A stretch of 64,000 nt of DNA from Grimontia hollisae CIP 101886 (GTDB lineage Bacteria; Pseudomonadota; Gammaproteobacteria; Enterobacterales; Vibrionaceae), in contig NZ_ADAQ01000011.1 in NCBI RefSeq assembly GCF_000176515.1, positions 434,001 to 498,000 of the forward strand, in the 5' to 3' direction. Shown in pieces: positions 44,523 through 56,999 of this stretch (positions within the stretch are counted from its first letter, which is position 1; each line of letters starts with the position of its first letter). Both the position numbers and the translations under genes were made by a program. The notes under the pieces were generated by a model. That model was not told the origin of the DNA, made no database searches, and saw only the letters and a list, made by a program, of their open reading frames with translations.

Positions 44523-45685
44523 GGCTTGTCCTTTTGCATCAGTTCCAGTGTGTTCAGCCAAACGTCTGCATCACTGGAAGGGTCGAGCATTTTCAGGCGT
44601 TCATACGCTGAACGGGCACGTTCAAACTGGTTGGTTTTCATGGCGCTGAACCCCAGAATTTCCCACAGAAAGGTATCTCGGCTCCCGCCCATATCAATAG
44701 CCTGTTGCGCCAGTTTAGCAGCGTCCGACCAGCGCTGGAGCTGGGAAGCAATGCGGGTTTGCACTTTCAACAGGGAAAGCTCGGGCTCTTTGTTCAAAAC
44801 AGATGCCACTTCCCAGGCGTCCGACCATTGCATCGCTTGCATATGGTATTGTAATTTACGTTTCAGCACCTCACGGTCGACGGCAATCTTTTCATCCTTA
44901 ATGCCCCGGTTTAACAGCGCCATTGCCTGCTCTGTGTTTCCAAGCATGCTAGCGTATTGAGACATATCTAGATAATCCTGCCCGGTCAGCGCCGCCCCGG
45001 CTTTCGCTTCGTCCTGAAGGATTTTCAGTGCCTGCCGGACCTCTCCCAGTCTGGCATAAGCGGCCGCTTTTTTTCGTTGCCAGCGGATATCATGGCCAAA
45101 TTTCTGTTGCAGCACGCGCGTGGTATTTATCAAGGCACGGTCTTGTTGCAATTGTTCTTCACTGAGTAGCTTAATTTGCCAGATAAACTCTGGCACGTTG
45201 GCATAACGGGCAATCATGGCATTCGCCTGCGCCAACGCGTCGGTATAGTGTTTTTCACTGAAAAGTGCACGTGTGTAAAGCTGTTCAACCGGTTGGAAGG
45301 GCGGAAACTCGTCGATGTATTTTTTGCCATAACGGACAGCCACATCCGGCTTGCCCCGCTTCATGGAAAGAGAGACCAATGCACCCAACACATCCTGCCT
45401 CAGGCTTTGGGGTAGCTTGCGGTAGGAAAGGGCTTGGGTATAAGCGACATAGGCCCGGTCATAATCCCCTTCATGAAGATAAATATAACCGAGCAACCTC
45501 TGGTGCAGGGCGGCTTGTTCTTCGTTGTCCGCCACAATGGTCTTGGCTAGCTCCGAGGCTTCATCTAGGGCATCTTCAGACAACAGGGATTCAATTCTGT
45601 TGAGATGTCGGGCAAAATCCGGATCACTGGCATACACCGGTAAACTTGCACAAAACAACACGATGCCAACACCAAAAACGTTCAT
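44519..45685 (-). CDS. Exported TPR-repeat protein
   Basis: A 388-residue protein. The signal peptide ends near LPVYASDPDF. The rest is helical tetratricopeptide-like repeats, for example LLGYIYLHEGDYDRAYVAYTQAL (about residues 63-85), AAAYARLGEVRQALKILQDE (about 205-225), and a final LGFSAMKTNQFERARSAYERLKMLDP (about 345-372). It probably scaffolds protein contacts in the periplasm. The convergent, stop-overlapping arrangement with the CBP-like gene does not by itself imply a shared role. No partner is recognised. Confidence 0.75.
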   Translation of the reverse strand: MNVFGVGIVLFCASLPVYASDPDFARHLNRIESLLSEDALDEASELAKTIVADNEEQAALHQRLLGYIYLHEGDYDRAYVAYTQALSYRKLPQSLRQDVLGALVSLSMKRGKPDVAVRYGKKYIDEFPPFQPVEQLYTRALFSEKHYTDALAQANAMIARYANVPEFIWQIKLLSEEQLQQDRALINTTRVLQQKFGHDIRWQRKKAAAYARLGEVRQALKILQDEAKAGAALTGQDYLDMSQYASMLGNTEQAMALLNRGIKDEKIAVDREVLKRKLQYHMQAMQWSDAWEVASVLNKEPELSLLKVQTRIASQLQRWSDAAKLAQQAIDMGGSRDTFLWEILGFSAMKTNQFERARSAYERLKMLDPSSDADVWLNTLELMQKDKP

Positions 45686-45896
45686 ATCCTTCAGCCAATA
45701 ACGGTTTGATATCTCGACTATAACGCAGATTAGTCATCCTTCGCTTGCAAAAGCGTCTATTTTTTGCAGACAAGCAGCATATCCTTATCTCCCAAACATT
45801 GCCTGACTTTCCTGCGCAAAGGGGAAAACACCCAAAGTGCAGGTTTAGGGTCGTTTCGGTATATACTCCGAGCCTTCCAACGAGACTGAGAATGCC

Positions 45897-47651
45897 ATGA
45901 AAACCTATATCCCCGGTAAAGACGCTGCCCTTGAAGAGTCTATCAACCATTTTGAAACCAAACTGAAGGCAGCTGGCTTTAACGTTCAACCCATTTCCTG
46001 GTTAAACCCTGTCCCCAACGTCTGGTCTGTACACATCCGTGATGTGGATGCCCCCATGAACTTTACCAATGGTAAAGGGGCAAGCCAAAAAGCCGCGTTG
46101 GCATCTGCACTGGGTGAATATTTTGAGCGCCTCTCCTGCAACTATTTCTATGCTGACTTCTACCTCGGTCAAGAAATGGCAGAGTCGCCCTTTGTGCATT
46201 ACCCTGATGAAAAATGGTTTCCGCTCACCGATGACGACACCCTGCCCGAAGGCTTGCTCGATGACAGGATGCGTGCGTTTTACGATCAGGATGAGACCCT
46301 GATGGCGAGCGATCTGATTGATCTGCAGTCGGGTAATGAAACACGGGGGATTTGCGCCCTGCCATTTGTCCGCCAAAAAGATCAACAGACCGTTTATATA
46401 CCGATGAATATTATCGGCAACCTGTATGTCTCTAATGGGATGTCAGCAGGCAACACAGTGACGGAAGCACGTAGCCAGGCGCTGTCTGAGGTCTTTGAGC
46501 GCGCCATAAAAAACCGTATCATCGCCGGGCGCATCAGCATGCCGGAAATTCCGCAGGAGGTGATCGCCCGTTATCCCAGCATCAAAGCATCAATAGATGC
46601 TCTGATAGCAGAAGGCTTCCCTATCACGGTTTACGATGCCTCGATGGGCGGTCAGTATCCTGTGGTATGTGTCACCCTGTTTAACCCCCACAACGGTACC
46701 TGTTTTACCTCTTGGGGCGCACATCCACGCTTTCAGGTTGCGCTTGAACGCACAGTGACTGAACTGCTCCAGGGGCGTAGCCTGAAAGATCTCGATGTGT
46801 TTGAAGCGCCGTCGTTCCATGATGAAGAGGTGGCTGACCACCATAATCTGGAAACCCATTTCATTGACTCTTCCGGTACAGTTTCCTGGGATATGTTCAA
46901 AGCAACACCGGACTACGCATTTACCGAGTGGAACTTTGAAGGCACCTCAGAAGAAGAGGTAGCATGGCTTTTAGGCAAACTGCACGCTGAAGATGCTGAT
47001 GCCTACATCGCCGATTACCAGCACCTTGGCGTGAATTGCTGCCGTGTGATTGTGCCAGGCTGGTCAGAAATCTACCCACCGGAAGAAGTGCAACTTTGTA
47101 ACAACAACCGTGGCACAGAACTGCGTAACGCCATGGCGATGCTACTGGCCACAGGATTCAGCGATGAAGCCGTTGAGTCCCTGTTTGATGTGCTGGAAAT
47201 ATCAGACTTCGATGACAGCTACATGGTATGTGAACTGATGGGTATTTTGCCGGATGCCGACACCGCGTGGAAAACACTCACTATCGGCGAGCTGAAATGT
47301 CTGCTGGCACTGGCGATGGGCGATCTGGAAACCGCTCAGGATCTGGCAACCTGGAGTCTGGAATACAACGCCACCATTTACAGCCCAGCCCGTACCCTGT
47401 TTATGCGTTGCCTGATTGCGAGCCTTGAACTGGCCCAGGACAACAACCGCGATGCGGCTGAATACCGTCGTGCCTTTGGTTTTGTATATGGCGAGACGAT
47501 CACTGACGCAGTTTGGGCATCCATATGTGGCGATATCCGTTTCTATGGCCTGGAGCTGGAAAATGCGGATTTGACGGCATTCAGTGCCCATCAAAAACTG
47601 TTGGCCTCCTATGAAAAGCTGCAACGAGCGAAAGCTCACCCAGTCACCTGA
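45897..47651 (+). CDS. ycaO: YcaO, ribosomal protein S12 methylthiotransferase accessory factor
   Basis: A 584-residue protein, almost the length of Escherichia coli YcaO (586). The YcaO ATPase domain covers about residues 50-380, with SALGEYFERLSCNYF, EARSQALSEVFERAIKNRII and ERTVTELLQGRSLKDLD, which carry the acidic residues that bind ATP-magnesium. A TPR-like C-terminal part follows. In Escherichia coli it assists RimO in beta-methylthiolation of S12. Here it stands alone, followed by a terminator. No peptide-precursor gene is nearby, which argues against a bacteriocin role. Confidence 0.93.
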   Translation: MKTYIPGKDAALEESINHFETKLKAAGFNVQPISWLNPVPNVWSVHIRDVDAPMNFTNGKGASQKAALASALGEYFERLSCNYFYADFYLGQEMAESPFVHYPDEKWFPLTDDDTLPEGLLDDRMRAFYDQDETLMASDLIDLQSGNETRGICALPFVRQKDQQTVYIPMNIIGNLYVSNGMSAGNTVTEARSQALSEVFERAIKNRIIAGRISMPEIPQEVIARYPSIKASIDALIAEGFPITVYDASMGGQYPVVCVTLFNPHNGTCFTSWGAHPRFQVALERTVTELLQGRSLKDLDVFEAPSFHDEEVADHHNLETHFIDSSGTVSWDMFKATPDYAFTEWNFEGTSEEEVAWLLGKLHAEDADAYIADYQHLGVNCCRVIVPGWSEIYPPEEVQLCNNNRGTELRNAMAMLLATGFSDEAVESLFDVLEISDFDDSYMVCELMGILPDADTAWKTLTIGELKCLLALAMGDLETAQDLATWSLEYNATIYSPARTLFMRCLIASLELAQDNNRDAAEYRRAFGFVYGETITDAVWASICGDIRFYGLELENADLTAFSAHQKLLASYEKLQRAKAHPVT

Positions 47652-47676
47652 TTTTTTCGATACCTACCTCAACTAC

Positions 47677-47711
47677 AAGCCTGCCCGATCAGTCGTGCAG
47701 GCTTCTTTTTT
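47677..47711 (+). terminator. Terminator of ycaO
   Basis: AAGCCTGC (47677-47684) and GCAGGCTT (47697-47704) enclose a twelve-base loop and are followed by CTTTTTT. Confidence 0.85.
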
Positions 47712-47917
47712 GAGTTAAATAGCACGGTGCAAAAAAAAGCGACAAGCGCCACTTTTTATTAACCATTCAGTGCCGTTTGTGGCACACATCTCGCACCATC
47801 ACTGGTAATTTTATTTCAAAATATGAATTAAATTCGATAAAACTGGCAATGCACTCGCCAATAAAGTGGATTTTAGTTTCTGATCTCTGTCTCATTCTGT
47901 AATTTAATTTCATGAAA

Positions 47918-47931
47918 ATGATCTAAATCAA
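47918..47931 (+). promoter_or_regulatory. Candidate FNR box
   Basis: ATGATCTAAATCAA matches TTGAT-N4-ATCAA at nine of ten defined positions. It lies about 150 bases upstream of the DUF3360 gene that leads into pflB and pflA. FNR activation of pfl under anaerobiosis is established in Escherichia coli; here it is inferred. Confidence 0.55.
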
Positions 47932-48078
47932 ATCTACCTAAAAGAGGTTTGTTAGTATGCTGATAATAAATTTTGGCTCCCGGCAACATTCCTCTCAGCA
48001 GCACATTATTGCTGAATAAAAGCGTCAACAAGCGGGGGGCGTAAACAAATCTGTTTGCTTTTATATGAAGAGGACCTT

Positions 48079-49623
48079 ATGTCAACACAAGCTCCCCTAG
48101 AGCATATCGGCGAGGAGGTGCAAAGCGAATACCAAGCGAAGCATCAACCTGCCTCCGCGTTCGCCACCCGCTCAGAGTATCTGAATCATGAACTTCAGAT
48201 CATGAATCCACGACGTTGGAAACTCAATCTGCCAGGCCGTGACTTTCGGTTTGAACTCGAAGACCTCGTCCCCGCCCTGGCAGGAACCATTGGCATCATC
48301 GCCATGTACTCAGCAGTGATGATGTCCTGGGCTGATGGCCTGACCCAATCCTGGGATCACATCAACCTCGGCAAAGAGTTTGCGATCGAAGTCGCCCGGG
48401 TAGAAATGCTTATCCCCGCCCTGCTGTTCTGTGTTCTTGCTTCTGGCTTTATCAATCCCCGCGCCAACCTTGCCGGTAACCACGGCCCAATGATCCCCCT
48501 GATTGGCACGATTGCCCTGGCCGGTGCTCACCCTCTTGCCCTTGCCCTTCTGCTGGGTATGTTCGGCCTGATGCTCAGTTACTTCAAAGGCGGTTCCAAG
48601 CTTGTCAACCTCACCAGTGAAGGGGTTGCCGGAGGCTTACTTATTTTTCTGGGTTTTACCGGTGCCATGAGTCAAATCTCAGACATCCAGACTTGGGCGA
48701 AAGGCCTGGAGTCAGCCACCATTGCCAAAGGCAACATGGGGTACGTCGGTTTGGTTGTATTGGCAATTAACGTCATCCTTTACGCCTACCTTGCTCGTAT
48801 CGGCAAGCGCTGGCTGGCCATTCCTGCCTGTGCATTTACCGGTCTGATGTCAGCCCTTGCCCTGGGCGCAGGCTTTGACCTGACCTTCACCACTGAAATG
48901 GGCCTGCCAAACCTGAATCCGGTTTACTGGTGGGGCAGCACTGAACAAGGGTGGATGCTGGGTCTGCCAAACTTGCAGCACTTTATTGCATCGCTGCCGT
49001 TTGCGATTCTGGCGGTTGCCATGTGGTCACCGGATTTTCTCGGCCACCGTATTTTCCAGGAACTGAACTACCCACCGAAAACAGAAAAAGTGCTGATGGA
49101 CGTGGATGACACCATGACCATGTGCTCTGTCCGCCAAATGGTAGGTACTGCGGTGGGTGGTGGTAACATCACCTCTTCCTGGGGCACTTATATGATTCCT
49201 GCCGCGATTGCAAAGCGTCCCATTCCTGCCGGTGCCATCCTGTTAGGCTCTTTGGTGATGTTCATTGCAATCCTGGGTTTTCCTATGGACGTAGCGGTAT
49301 GGCCACCAGTGATGCGTATTGCCCTGCTGGTAGGTGTATTCCTGCCACTGCTGGAAGCGGGTGTACAAATGGTACGTGAAACCAAAGACTCGCAGTCTGC
49401 CGGTATCTGTATCTTTGCCTCCATGGTTGCTAACCCTGTACTGGCTTGGGCGCTGGCAATGCTGCTTGATAACAATGGCCTTATTGGTAACAAAGCGCGT
49501 GCAAAAAAACTGTCTTTTGTAGACCGTATTGTGATTCCAGGATCAGTCTTGCTTATCTGCCTGGTTGCCATGCTGGCAGTGGGTATGCTTGAGAGTAAGT
49601 TTGGTATCCCTGCGCTGATGTAA
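48079..49623 (+). CDS. DUF3360 family membrane transporter-like protein
   Basis: A 514-residue polytopic inner-membrane protein with about eleven to twelve hydrophobic segments after a hydrophilic N-terminus of some 55 residues. The N-terminus, LPGRDFRFELEDLVPALAGTIG, and later NPRANLAGNHGPMIPLIGTI and GNITSSWGTYMIPAAIAKR, match DUF3360, a family found mainly in vibrios and resembling SulP and uracil/xanthine permeases. It sits where enterobacteria have focA, just upstream of pflB. So it may move a fermentation-linked anion, but no substrate is known. GAGG five bases before the ATG at 48079 sets the start. Confidence 0.8.
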   Translation: MSTQAPLEHIGEEVQSEYQAKHQPASAFATRSEYLNHELQIMNPRRWKLNLPGRDFRFELEDLVPALAGTIGIIAMYSAVMMSWADGLTQSWDHINLGKEFAIEVARVEMLIPALLFCVLASGFINPRANLAGNHGPMIPLIGTIALAGAHPLALALLLGMFGLMLSYFKGGSKLVNLTSEGVAGGLLIFLGFTGAMSQISDIQTWAKGLESATIAKGNMGYVGLVVLAINVILYAYLARIGKRWLAIPACAFTGLMSALALGAGFDLTFTTEMGLPNLNPVYWWGSTEQGWMLGLPNLQHFIASLPFAILAVAMWSPDFLGHRIFQELNYPPKTEKVLMDVDDTMTMCSVRQMVGTAVGGGNITSSWGTYMIPAAIAKRPIPAGAILLGSLVMFIAILGFPMDVAVWPPVMRIALLVGVFLPLLEAGVQMVRETKDSQSAGICIFASMVANPVLAWALAMLLDNNGLIGNKARAKKLSFVDRIVIPGSVLLICLVAMLAVGMLESKFGIPALM

Positions 49624-49633
49624 CGTTCAAACA

Positions 49634-49655
49634 GGGCAGCTATTTTTAGCTGTCC
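49634..49655 (+). terminator. Hairpin between DUF3360 gene and pflB
   Basis: GGGCAGCTA and TAGCTGTCC (one G-U pair) enclose TTTT, eleven bases past the DUF3360 stop. There is no T-run behind it. It may protect or partly terminate the upstream message, allowing a separate pflB promoter in the 202-base gap. Confidence 0.5.
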
Positions 49656-49825
49656 GAAAAACGGTTCATCTTGGGAAGAGAAAGCGTAAAATCAAACGCG
49701 CTTGGAAGACCGTTTTTGCTTTTACTGTTTTTTTCTAATGATCGTGTACGGCCACTGGCTCAACGGTGGGGCGACAAGAAAGTCGCTAAGTACTTGTTTT
49801 CTTCTACTAAAAAGGTAGGTACAAC

Positions 49826-52102
<2,277 letters not shown>

Positions 52103-52120
52103 TCGATTCATGGCCCAAAG

Positions 52121-52147
52121 CACCTCCCTTGTGGAGGTGTTTTTTTT
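52121..52147 (+). terminator. Terminator of pflB
   Basis: CACCTCC (52121-52127) and GGAGGTG (52133-52139) enclose CTTGT and are followed by eight T. It lies between pflB and pflA, so pflA is probably expressed less, or from its own promoter. Confidence 0.9.
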
Positions 52148-52247
52148 ATCCCAAACCAAATAGTTAATACACCGGAATTCCTTTAGGTCACCTCATTTCT
52201 GTCATAAAATAACTCTCCTTCCTTTTTACAGTATTTTGGAGATGATC

Positions 52248-52988
52248 ATGTCGGTGATTGGCCGTATTCACTCTTTTGAGTCATGTGGAACCGTTGATGG
52301 TCCAGGCATTCGATTTATCGTGTTCATGCAAGGGTGCCTGATGCGCTGCAAATACTGCCACAACCGTGACACGTGGGATCTACATGATGGCCGAGAGGTG
52401 ACCGTCGAAGAAATCATGAAAGAGGTGGTCACCTACCGTCACTTTATCAATGCGTCAGGTGGCGGCGTGACGGCATCCGGGGGAGAAGCCATGCTCCAGC
52501 CGGAATTTGTACGCGACTTTTTCCGCGCCGCCAAAGCAGAAGGGATCCACACCTGCCTGGATACCAATGGTTATATTCGCAAACACACTGATGTGATTGA
52601 TGAAGTACTGGATGCTACCGATCTGGTCATGCTTGACCTCAAACAACTGAATGATGACATTCATAAAGATCTGGTGGGAGTGTCCAACCACCGGACACTG
52701 GATTTTGCCCGCTACCTTCACCAACGAGGCCAGAAAACCTGGATTCGCTATGTGGTTGTCCCTGGCTACACCGACGACGATGAGTCCGCGCACCGTCTTG
52801 GCGAGTTTATCAAAGACATGGATAACATCGAAAAAGTGGAAATGCTGCCGTATCACCAACTGGGGGCTCACAAATGGGAAGCACTCGGCCTCGAGTATGC
52901 GCTGAAAGATGTCAAACCTCCAAAAAAAGAGACGATGGAGAGGCTGAAAACCCTCCTCGAAGGCTACGGACACAAGGTGGTTTACTGA
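52248..52988 (+). CDS. pflA: Pyruvate formate-lyase activating enzyme
   Basis: A 246-residue radical SAM enzyme, the same length as in Escherichia coli. The iron-sulphur cysteines are in CLMRCKYC (about residues 30-37), preceded by [32 protein letters not shown] is the SAM-binding GGE motif. It installs the glycyl radical on PflB. GGAG six bases before the ATG at 52248 sets this start; an ATG at 52242 would abut it. Confidence 0.96.
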   Translation: MSVIGRIHSFESCGTVDGPGIRFIVFMQGCLMRCKYCHNRDTWDLHDGREVTVEEIMKEVVTYRHFINASGGGVTASGGEAMLQPEFVRDFFRAAKAEGIHTCLDTNGYIRKHTDVIDEVLDATDLVMLDLKQLNDDIHKDLVGVSNHRTLDFARYLHQRGQKTWIRYVVVPGYTDDDESAHRLGEFIKDMDNIEKVEMLPYHQLGAHKWEALGLEYALKDVKPPKKETMERLKTLLEGYGHKVVY

Positions 52989-52998
52989 AGAACAAACA

Positions 52999-53026
52999 AA
53001 AACCGGCTGACTTCACGCCGGTTTTT
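52999..53026. terminator. Bidirectional terminator between pflA and the CbiM-like gene
   Basis: AAAACCGGC (52999-53007) and GCCGGTTTT (53017-53025) enclose a nine-base loop, with T-runs on both strands. It serves the two convergent genes. Confidence 0.88.
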
Positions 53027-53033
53027 TGCGCCT

Positions 53034-53681
53034 TTATCGGTCTGGCGATAAATACTCACGGTCGTAAAACGTTCTTAGCCAATGTGGCCGGTATACCGCC
53101 ATCAAAGTCACAGCCATCCCGTTCAATAATCCTTCCGGAAATCCAATCAGCAGCGCCAGTGACAGGTAGTTGTCGAAAATCGTTTCCCACCCATAAAGTC
53201 CTGACACCCAGTAGCCTGTAGAAACCACGCAAAGATGGAAAATAATCGTGAAGACGGCATTAAAAAAGCCCGCAATAAAGATATAGACAAACAGGTGATG
53301 GCTGAAATAGCGATAGGAAAGGTAAAACACCATATAACTGACCAGAGCCGGTATCACTGCTGTGGTCAAGGCATACAACCCGACATCCGCAAACGGCAAC
53401 AAGCCGAAGGCCACCATCAGGGTGAGCGGAATAAGGGAAATCCAGATAGCGATGCGTGGGCCGTGGCAGAGCGTCAGAACCGTCATGCCCAGAAAGTGGA
53501 TATCCAGCCCCTCACTGATCCCGGCCTTTAACGCCCACAGACAAAACAAAACGATCCCACTGGCAAACACCAAATGTTGGTATTCTTTTTCTGAACGCAT
53601 TTTCTGCCAACCAAGAGGCGTCCAGCAAAGCCAAAGCGATACCAGAAAACACCCCCATCCAACCCCTTGCCAGTAAATCAT
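53034..53681 (-). CDS. CbiM-like energy-coupling-factor permease, orphan
   Basis: A 215-residue membrane protein with six to seven hydrophobic segments. The short GLDIHFLGMTVLTLCHGPRIA segment corresponds to the metal-binding loop region of CbiM/NikM substrate-binding subunits of ECF importers. The N-terminal His-rich end that binds cobalt or nickel in true CbiM is absent (it starts IYWQGVGWG), so the substrate may differ. No ATPase or CbiQ-type gene is near. AGGA lies five bases before the ATG. Confidence 0.7.
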   Translation of the reverse strand: MIYWQGVGWGCFLVSLWLCWTPLGWQKMRSEKEYQHLVFASGIVLFCLWALKAGISEGLDIHFLGMTVLTLCHGPRIAIWISLIPLTLMVAFGLLPFADVGLYALTTAVIPALVSYMVFYLSYRYFSHHLFVYIFIAGFFNAVFTIIFHLCVVSTGYWVSGLYGWETIFDNYLSLALLIGFPEGLLNGMAVTLMAVYRPHWLRTFYDREYLSPDR

Positions 53682-53885
53682 CCTCGTCCTGTTCTCTTTG
53701 GGTTCTACGCGATAAAAATGCGTAAATTTTCAAGTTAAAAAAACGTGACAAATCTATATCCAGATCAAAAAAATGGCGGGCTCCAACTGCTAATCTGTGG
53801 CACATGAATTGCCAGTCCCACTCACCTAAAAATACAACTAAGAGTTTGTTTGGATAATAATTTTCTATCTTTCGAGGTCACGACT

Positions 53886-54392
53886 ATGGAAATGACACAC
53901 GCTCAGCGTCTTATCCTATCTAATCAATACACACTAATGTCCCAACTTGATCCACAAAACGCAGAAAAATATCGCCGCCTACAAATTATTGTAGAGCGTG
54001 GCTATGCCCTGCAAATGCGCGAACTGAATAAGGACTTTGGCGACATGTCAGAAGCACTTTGCCGCCAGGTTGTTGATATCATGGAAATGTACCACGCACT
54101 GCAGGAATCTTACCGCATGCTGGAGAATGACACGCGCTGTGAGTGCAATGTGGATGCTCGCCGCCTGCAGTTCTGGGGCTTTGATGCTGCAACAGAAGCT
54201 CATTTGGTGAACTACGTACGCTTCCTGACGGAGGTGGAAGGCCTGTACCCACAATTCGACAAAGGTTCACATCACTTCAACAGCCAGACACCGATGCTGG
54301 AAAAATACCAACGTATGCTACAAGTATGGCGTAACTGTCCCCGTCAGTACCACCTGAGTGCTAACGAGCTGTGCCAACTCTTTAACGCATAA
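53886..54392 (+). CDS. yfbU: YfbU family protein
   Basis: A 168-residue cytosolic, mostly helical protein. The start [20 protein letters not shown], then [49 protein letters not shown] and [15 protein letters not shown] match Escherichia coli YfbU through the whole chain. The function of YfbU is not established. GAGG eight bases before the ATG at 53886 supports this start over an in-frame upstream extension. Confidence 0.92.
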   Translation: MEMTHAQRLILSNQYTLMSQLDPQNAEKYRRLQIIVERGYALQMRELNKDFGDMSEALCRQVVDIMEMYHALQESYRMLENDTRCECNVDARRLQFWGFDAATEAHLVNYVRFLTEVEGLYPQFDKGSHHFNSQTPMLEKYQRMLQVWRNCPRQYHLSANELCQLFNA

Positions 54393-54411
54393 TGTTATTG
54401 ACGCCTTGATA

Positions 54412-54480
54412 AAAGCCGCCAGGGGCTGCAAAAATAAGTTCAAAAGATAAACAGCCCCAAACCAAAGCGGCTTTGTTTTT
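54412..54480 (+). terminator. Nested terminator after yfbU
   Basis: The outer arms AAAGCCGC (54412-54419) and GCGGCTTT (54467-54474) and the inner arms GGGGCTG (54422-54428) and CAGCCCC (54452-54458) form one long hairpin, followed by GTTTTTT. Confidence 0.8.
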
Positions 54481-55027
54481 TCTCACTATTCCTGAAAAAG
54501 ACCAGACAATATGGCGCCTGGTTCTTGATGAAAGATTTCATTTATCACAATAAAATCAATTTATTTGCACCTAAGAATAATCGGTTGTCTAATCACCTCG
54601 CACCCACCGGTTTTAATAATGCCGTCGAGGTGTATACGGGCGATTACCTACCTCACGGCAGGTCAAAATCCGCCGGTTTTTATGTCATACCGTGCAGTAA
54701 TGAGCACGGCCTTTTTAGGAATGGCAATGAAATCTATCGCAAACCACGACACTCAGGCTTCCGGCTTGACTACCCTTTGCGACACCACAGCGAACATCCA
54801 TCCACAAGACAACCCTCAACCCCTGTCGGTACCCTCCCGCAGGAAACGGGCATCACTCAAGCGAACACGCAGCGCGGACGCCGTGCTTCTCGATTTATCG
54901 CTACACATGCCTGAATAAGGTCTACCTGCACTATCCTTTATTTTTATTTGGTACAGTGCACCGGTGGCGATCTCTATTACCTGTCTCACCGGGGTGCCCT
55001 GTACCCAATCACCACTGAGGAATGAAC
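54481..55027 (+). other. Leader region of speA
   Basis: This stretch holds the probable speA promoter and a candidate short gene at 54727-54918. Another frame through the same bases (54525-54914) reads poorly and lacks a ribosome site. No riboswitch is recognised. Confidence 0.4.
54727..54918 (+). CDS. Small basic protein upstream of speA, unknown function
   Basis: A 63-residue frame. AGGA six bases before the ATG gives a good ribosome site. The C-terminal half, RRKRASLKRTRSADAVLLDL, is strongly basic and looks like conserved protein rather than chance. It ends about 110 bases before speA. Enterobacteria also have a short gene (yqgB) in front of speA, but the sequences do not look alike. It might be a leader peptide or a small independent protein. 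Confidence 0.4.
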   Translation: MKSIANHDTQASGLTTLCDTTANIHPQDNPQPLSVPSRRKRASLKRTRSADAVLLDLSLHMPE

Positions 55028-56947
55028 ATGAGTGATTGGTCTATTAATGATGCCCGTGATGTCTACAATACATCTTATTGGGGTCAGGGATATTTTGATA
55101 TTAATTCACAAGGTCAAGTCGTTGCCCGCCCGGATACCAACCAGCCAGAAACCACGATCTCCCTGACGGCACTGGCTGATGAGCTGATCGCGAAAGGGGC
55201 GTCGTTGCCTGTGCTGGTGCGTTTCCCTGAAATCCTGCACCACCGTGTTGATAGTCTATGCGCCCATTTCAATGACGCCATTGCTGAATACGGTTACGAA
55301 GGTGAATACCTGCTGGTTTACCCCATCAAAGTGAACCAACAAAAAGAAGTGGTTGGCGAAATCCTGAAAAGCCAGTATGCAAGCCAAAAACGCCAGTTAG
55401 GTCTGGAAGCGGGTAGCAAGCCAGAATTGATGGCTGTACTTGCCATGGCACAACAGGCAAGTTCAGTGATTGTCTGCAACGGCTACAAAGACCGCGAATA
55501 CATCCGCTTAGCATTAATTGGTGAAAAGCTGGGCCACGAAGTCTATATCGTGCTGGAAAAGCTTTCAGAGCTTGATACCGTGCTGACAGAAGCCAAGGCG
55601 CTGGGCGTGAAACCACGTCTGGGCTTGCGTGCGCGACTGGCGTCCCAAGGCAAAGGGAAATGGCAGGCCAGCGGCGGTGAAAAGTCAAAATTTGGCCTCT
55701 CAGCCTCTCAGGTAATGACGGTGATGAACCGTCTGCGTGAGCTGGACATGCTGGACACTCTACAACTGCTGCACTTCCACCTGGGCTCCCAAATCGCCAA
55801 TATCCGCGATGTACGATCCGGCGTGAACGAGGCGGCACGAGTGTTTGCTGAGCTCTATCAAATGGGGGCAGGCATCACCACGCTGGATGTCGGTGGTGGT
55901 CTCGCGGTTGACTATGAAGGCACCCGCAGCCAAAGCAGTTGTTCGATGAACTACAGCCAGCGCGAATATGCCAACAATGTGGTGTTTACCATCGGCGACG
56001 TGTGTAAGGCATTCAATATCAAAATGCCACGCATTATCTCTGAATCCGGCCGTAACCTTACGGCACACCATGCTGTGCTGATCACCGATGTGATGGGCGT
56101 GGAAAGCTACAAGCGGGAAGAGGTGTTTGCGCCAGCTGAAAACGCGTCGCAAATCCTTCATAACATGTGGCGTTCATTCAAAGACCTCAGCCAGTCGACA
56201 GATCAGCGATCACTGGTTGAGATCTACCACGATAACCAGAACGATCTGGCGGAAGTGCACATGCAGTTCGCGATGGGGCTGGTGAACTTCGCGGAGCGTG
56301 CATGGGCAGAGCAGATCAGCCTGCGTATCTGCTATGAACTGTCCCGCAAAATGTCACACAAGAACCGCGCACACCGCCCGGTATTGGACGAACTGAACAG
56401 CCGTCTGGCGGACAAGTTCTTCGTCAATTTCTCATTGTTCCAATCACTGCCAGACGCCTGGGGAATTGAGCAGGTGTTCCCTATCCTGCCGCTGTCCAGA
56501 CTCGACAAAGAGCCACAAAGCCGCGCCGTGTTGCTTGATATCACCTGTGACTCTGACGGGGCAGTCGAGCAATATGTGGAAGGTCAGGGCATTGAAAGTA
56601 CATTGGCCGTGCCAACCTGGAACAATGAATCGCCCTACCGCCTCGGTTTCTTCATGGTAGGCGCATATCAGGAAATTCTGGGGGATATGCATAACCTGTT
56701 CGGGGATACCGATTCCGCCGTGGTCCGCTGCAAAAAAGAAGGCGGCTATGAGATTGAATCCATCCATCATGGCGACACCGTGGGTGATGTGCTGCGCTAT
56801 GTGCACCTGGAAGCTGATACATTCTTAAACCAGTATCAGGAAATGGTAAAAACCCTTCCGATGCAGGAACAGGATGCCATCCTGCTTGAGCTGTCAGAAG
56901 GTCTGAAAGGCTACACCTACCTCGAAGACATCAGCCACAACTGTTAA
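55028..56947 (+). CDS. speA: Biosynthetic arginine decarboxylase
   Basis: A 639-residue PLP enzyme of fold type III that converts arginine to agmatine. The PLP lysine is in [13 protein letters not shown] (about residue 102). Other family blocks are [55 protein letters not shown]-type [18 protein letters not shown] and [11 protein letters not shown]. It is about 20 residues shorter at the N-terminus than the Escherichia coli enzyme. GAGG seven bases before the ATG at 55028 favours it over the ATG at 55022. speB follows 52 bases on. Confidence 0.96.
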   Translation: MSDWSINDARDVYNTSYWGQGYFDINSQGQVVARPDTNQPETTISLTALADELIAKGASLPVLVRFPEILHHRVDSLCAHFNDAIAEYGYEGEYLLVYPIKVNQQKEVVGEILKSQYASQKRQLGLEAGSKPELMAVLAMAQQASSVIVCNGYKDREYIRLALIGEKLGHEVYIVLEKLSELDTVLTEAKALGVKPRLGLRARLASQGKGKWQASGGEKSKFGLSASQVMTVMNRLRELDMLDTLQLLHFHLGSQIANIRDVRSGVNEAARVFAELYQMGAGITTLDVGGGLAVDYEGTRSQSSCSMNYSQREYANNVVFTIGDVCKAFNIKMPRIISESGRNLTAHHAVLITDVMGVESYKREEVFAPAENASQILHNMWRSFKDLSQSTDQRSLVEIYHDNQNDLAEVHMQFAMGLVNFAERAWAEQISLRICYELSRKMSHKNRAHRPVLDELNSRLADKFFVNFSLFQSLPDAWGIEQVFPILPLSRLDKEPQSRAVLLDITCDSDGAVEQYVEGQGIESTLAVPTWNNESPYRLGFFMVGAYQEILGDMHNLFGDTDSAVVRCKKEGGYEIESIHHGDTVGDVLRYVHLEADTFLNQYQEMVKTLPMQEQDAILLELSEGLKGYTYLEDISHNC

Positions 56948-56999
56948 ACATTCCGGCAGGCTGCACGGCAGACTGCCATTTTTTATAAGGATTTTCACT

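Larger units (their letters stand above)
47652..48078 (+). promoter_or_regulatory. Regulatory region of the DUF3360-pfl operon
   Basis: This 427-base gap begins with the ycaO terminator (47677-47711) and then holds an AT-rich promoter region with a candidate FNR box at 47918. No small gene is seen. GAGG five bases before 48079 is the ribosome site. Confidence 0.5.

Noticed and set aside
45897-47651. YcaO as part of a thiazole/oxazole-modified peptide cluster
   Set aside because: Length and motifs equal housekeeping YcaO, and no precursor peptide, dehydrogenase or protease gene is adjacent.
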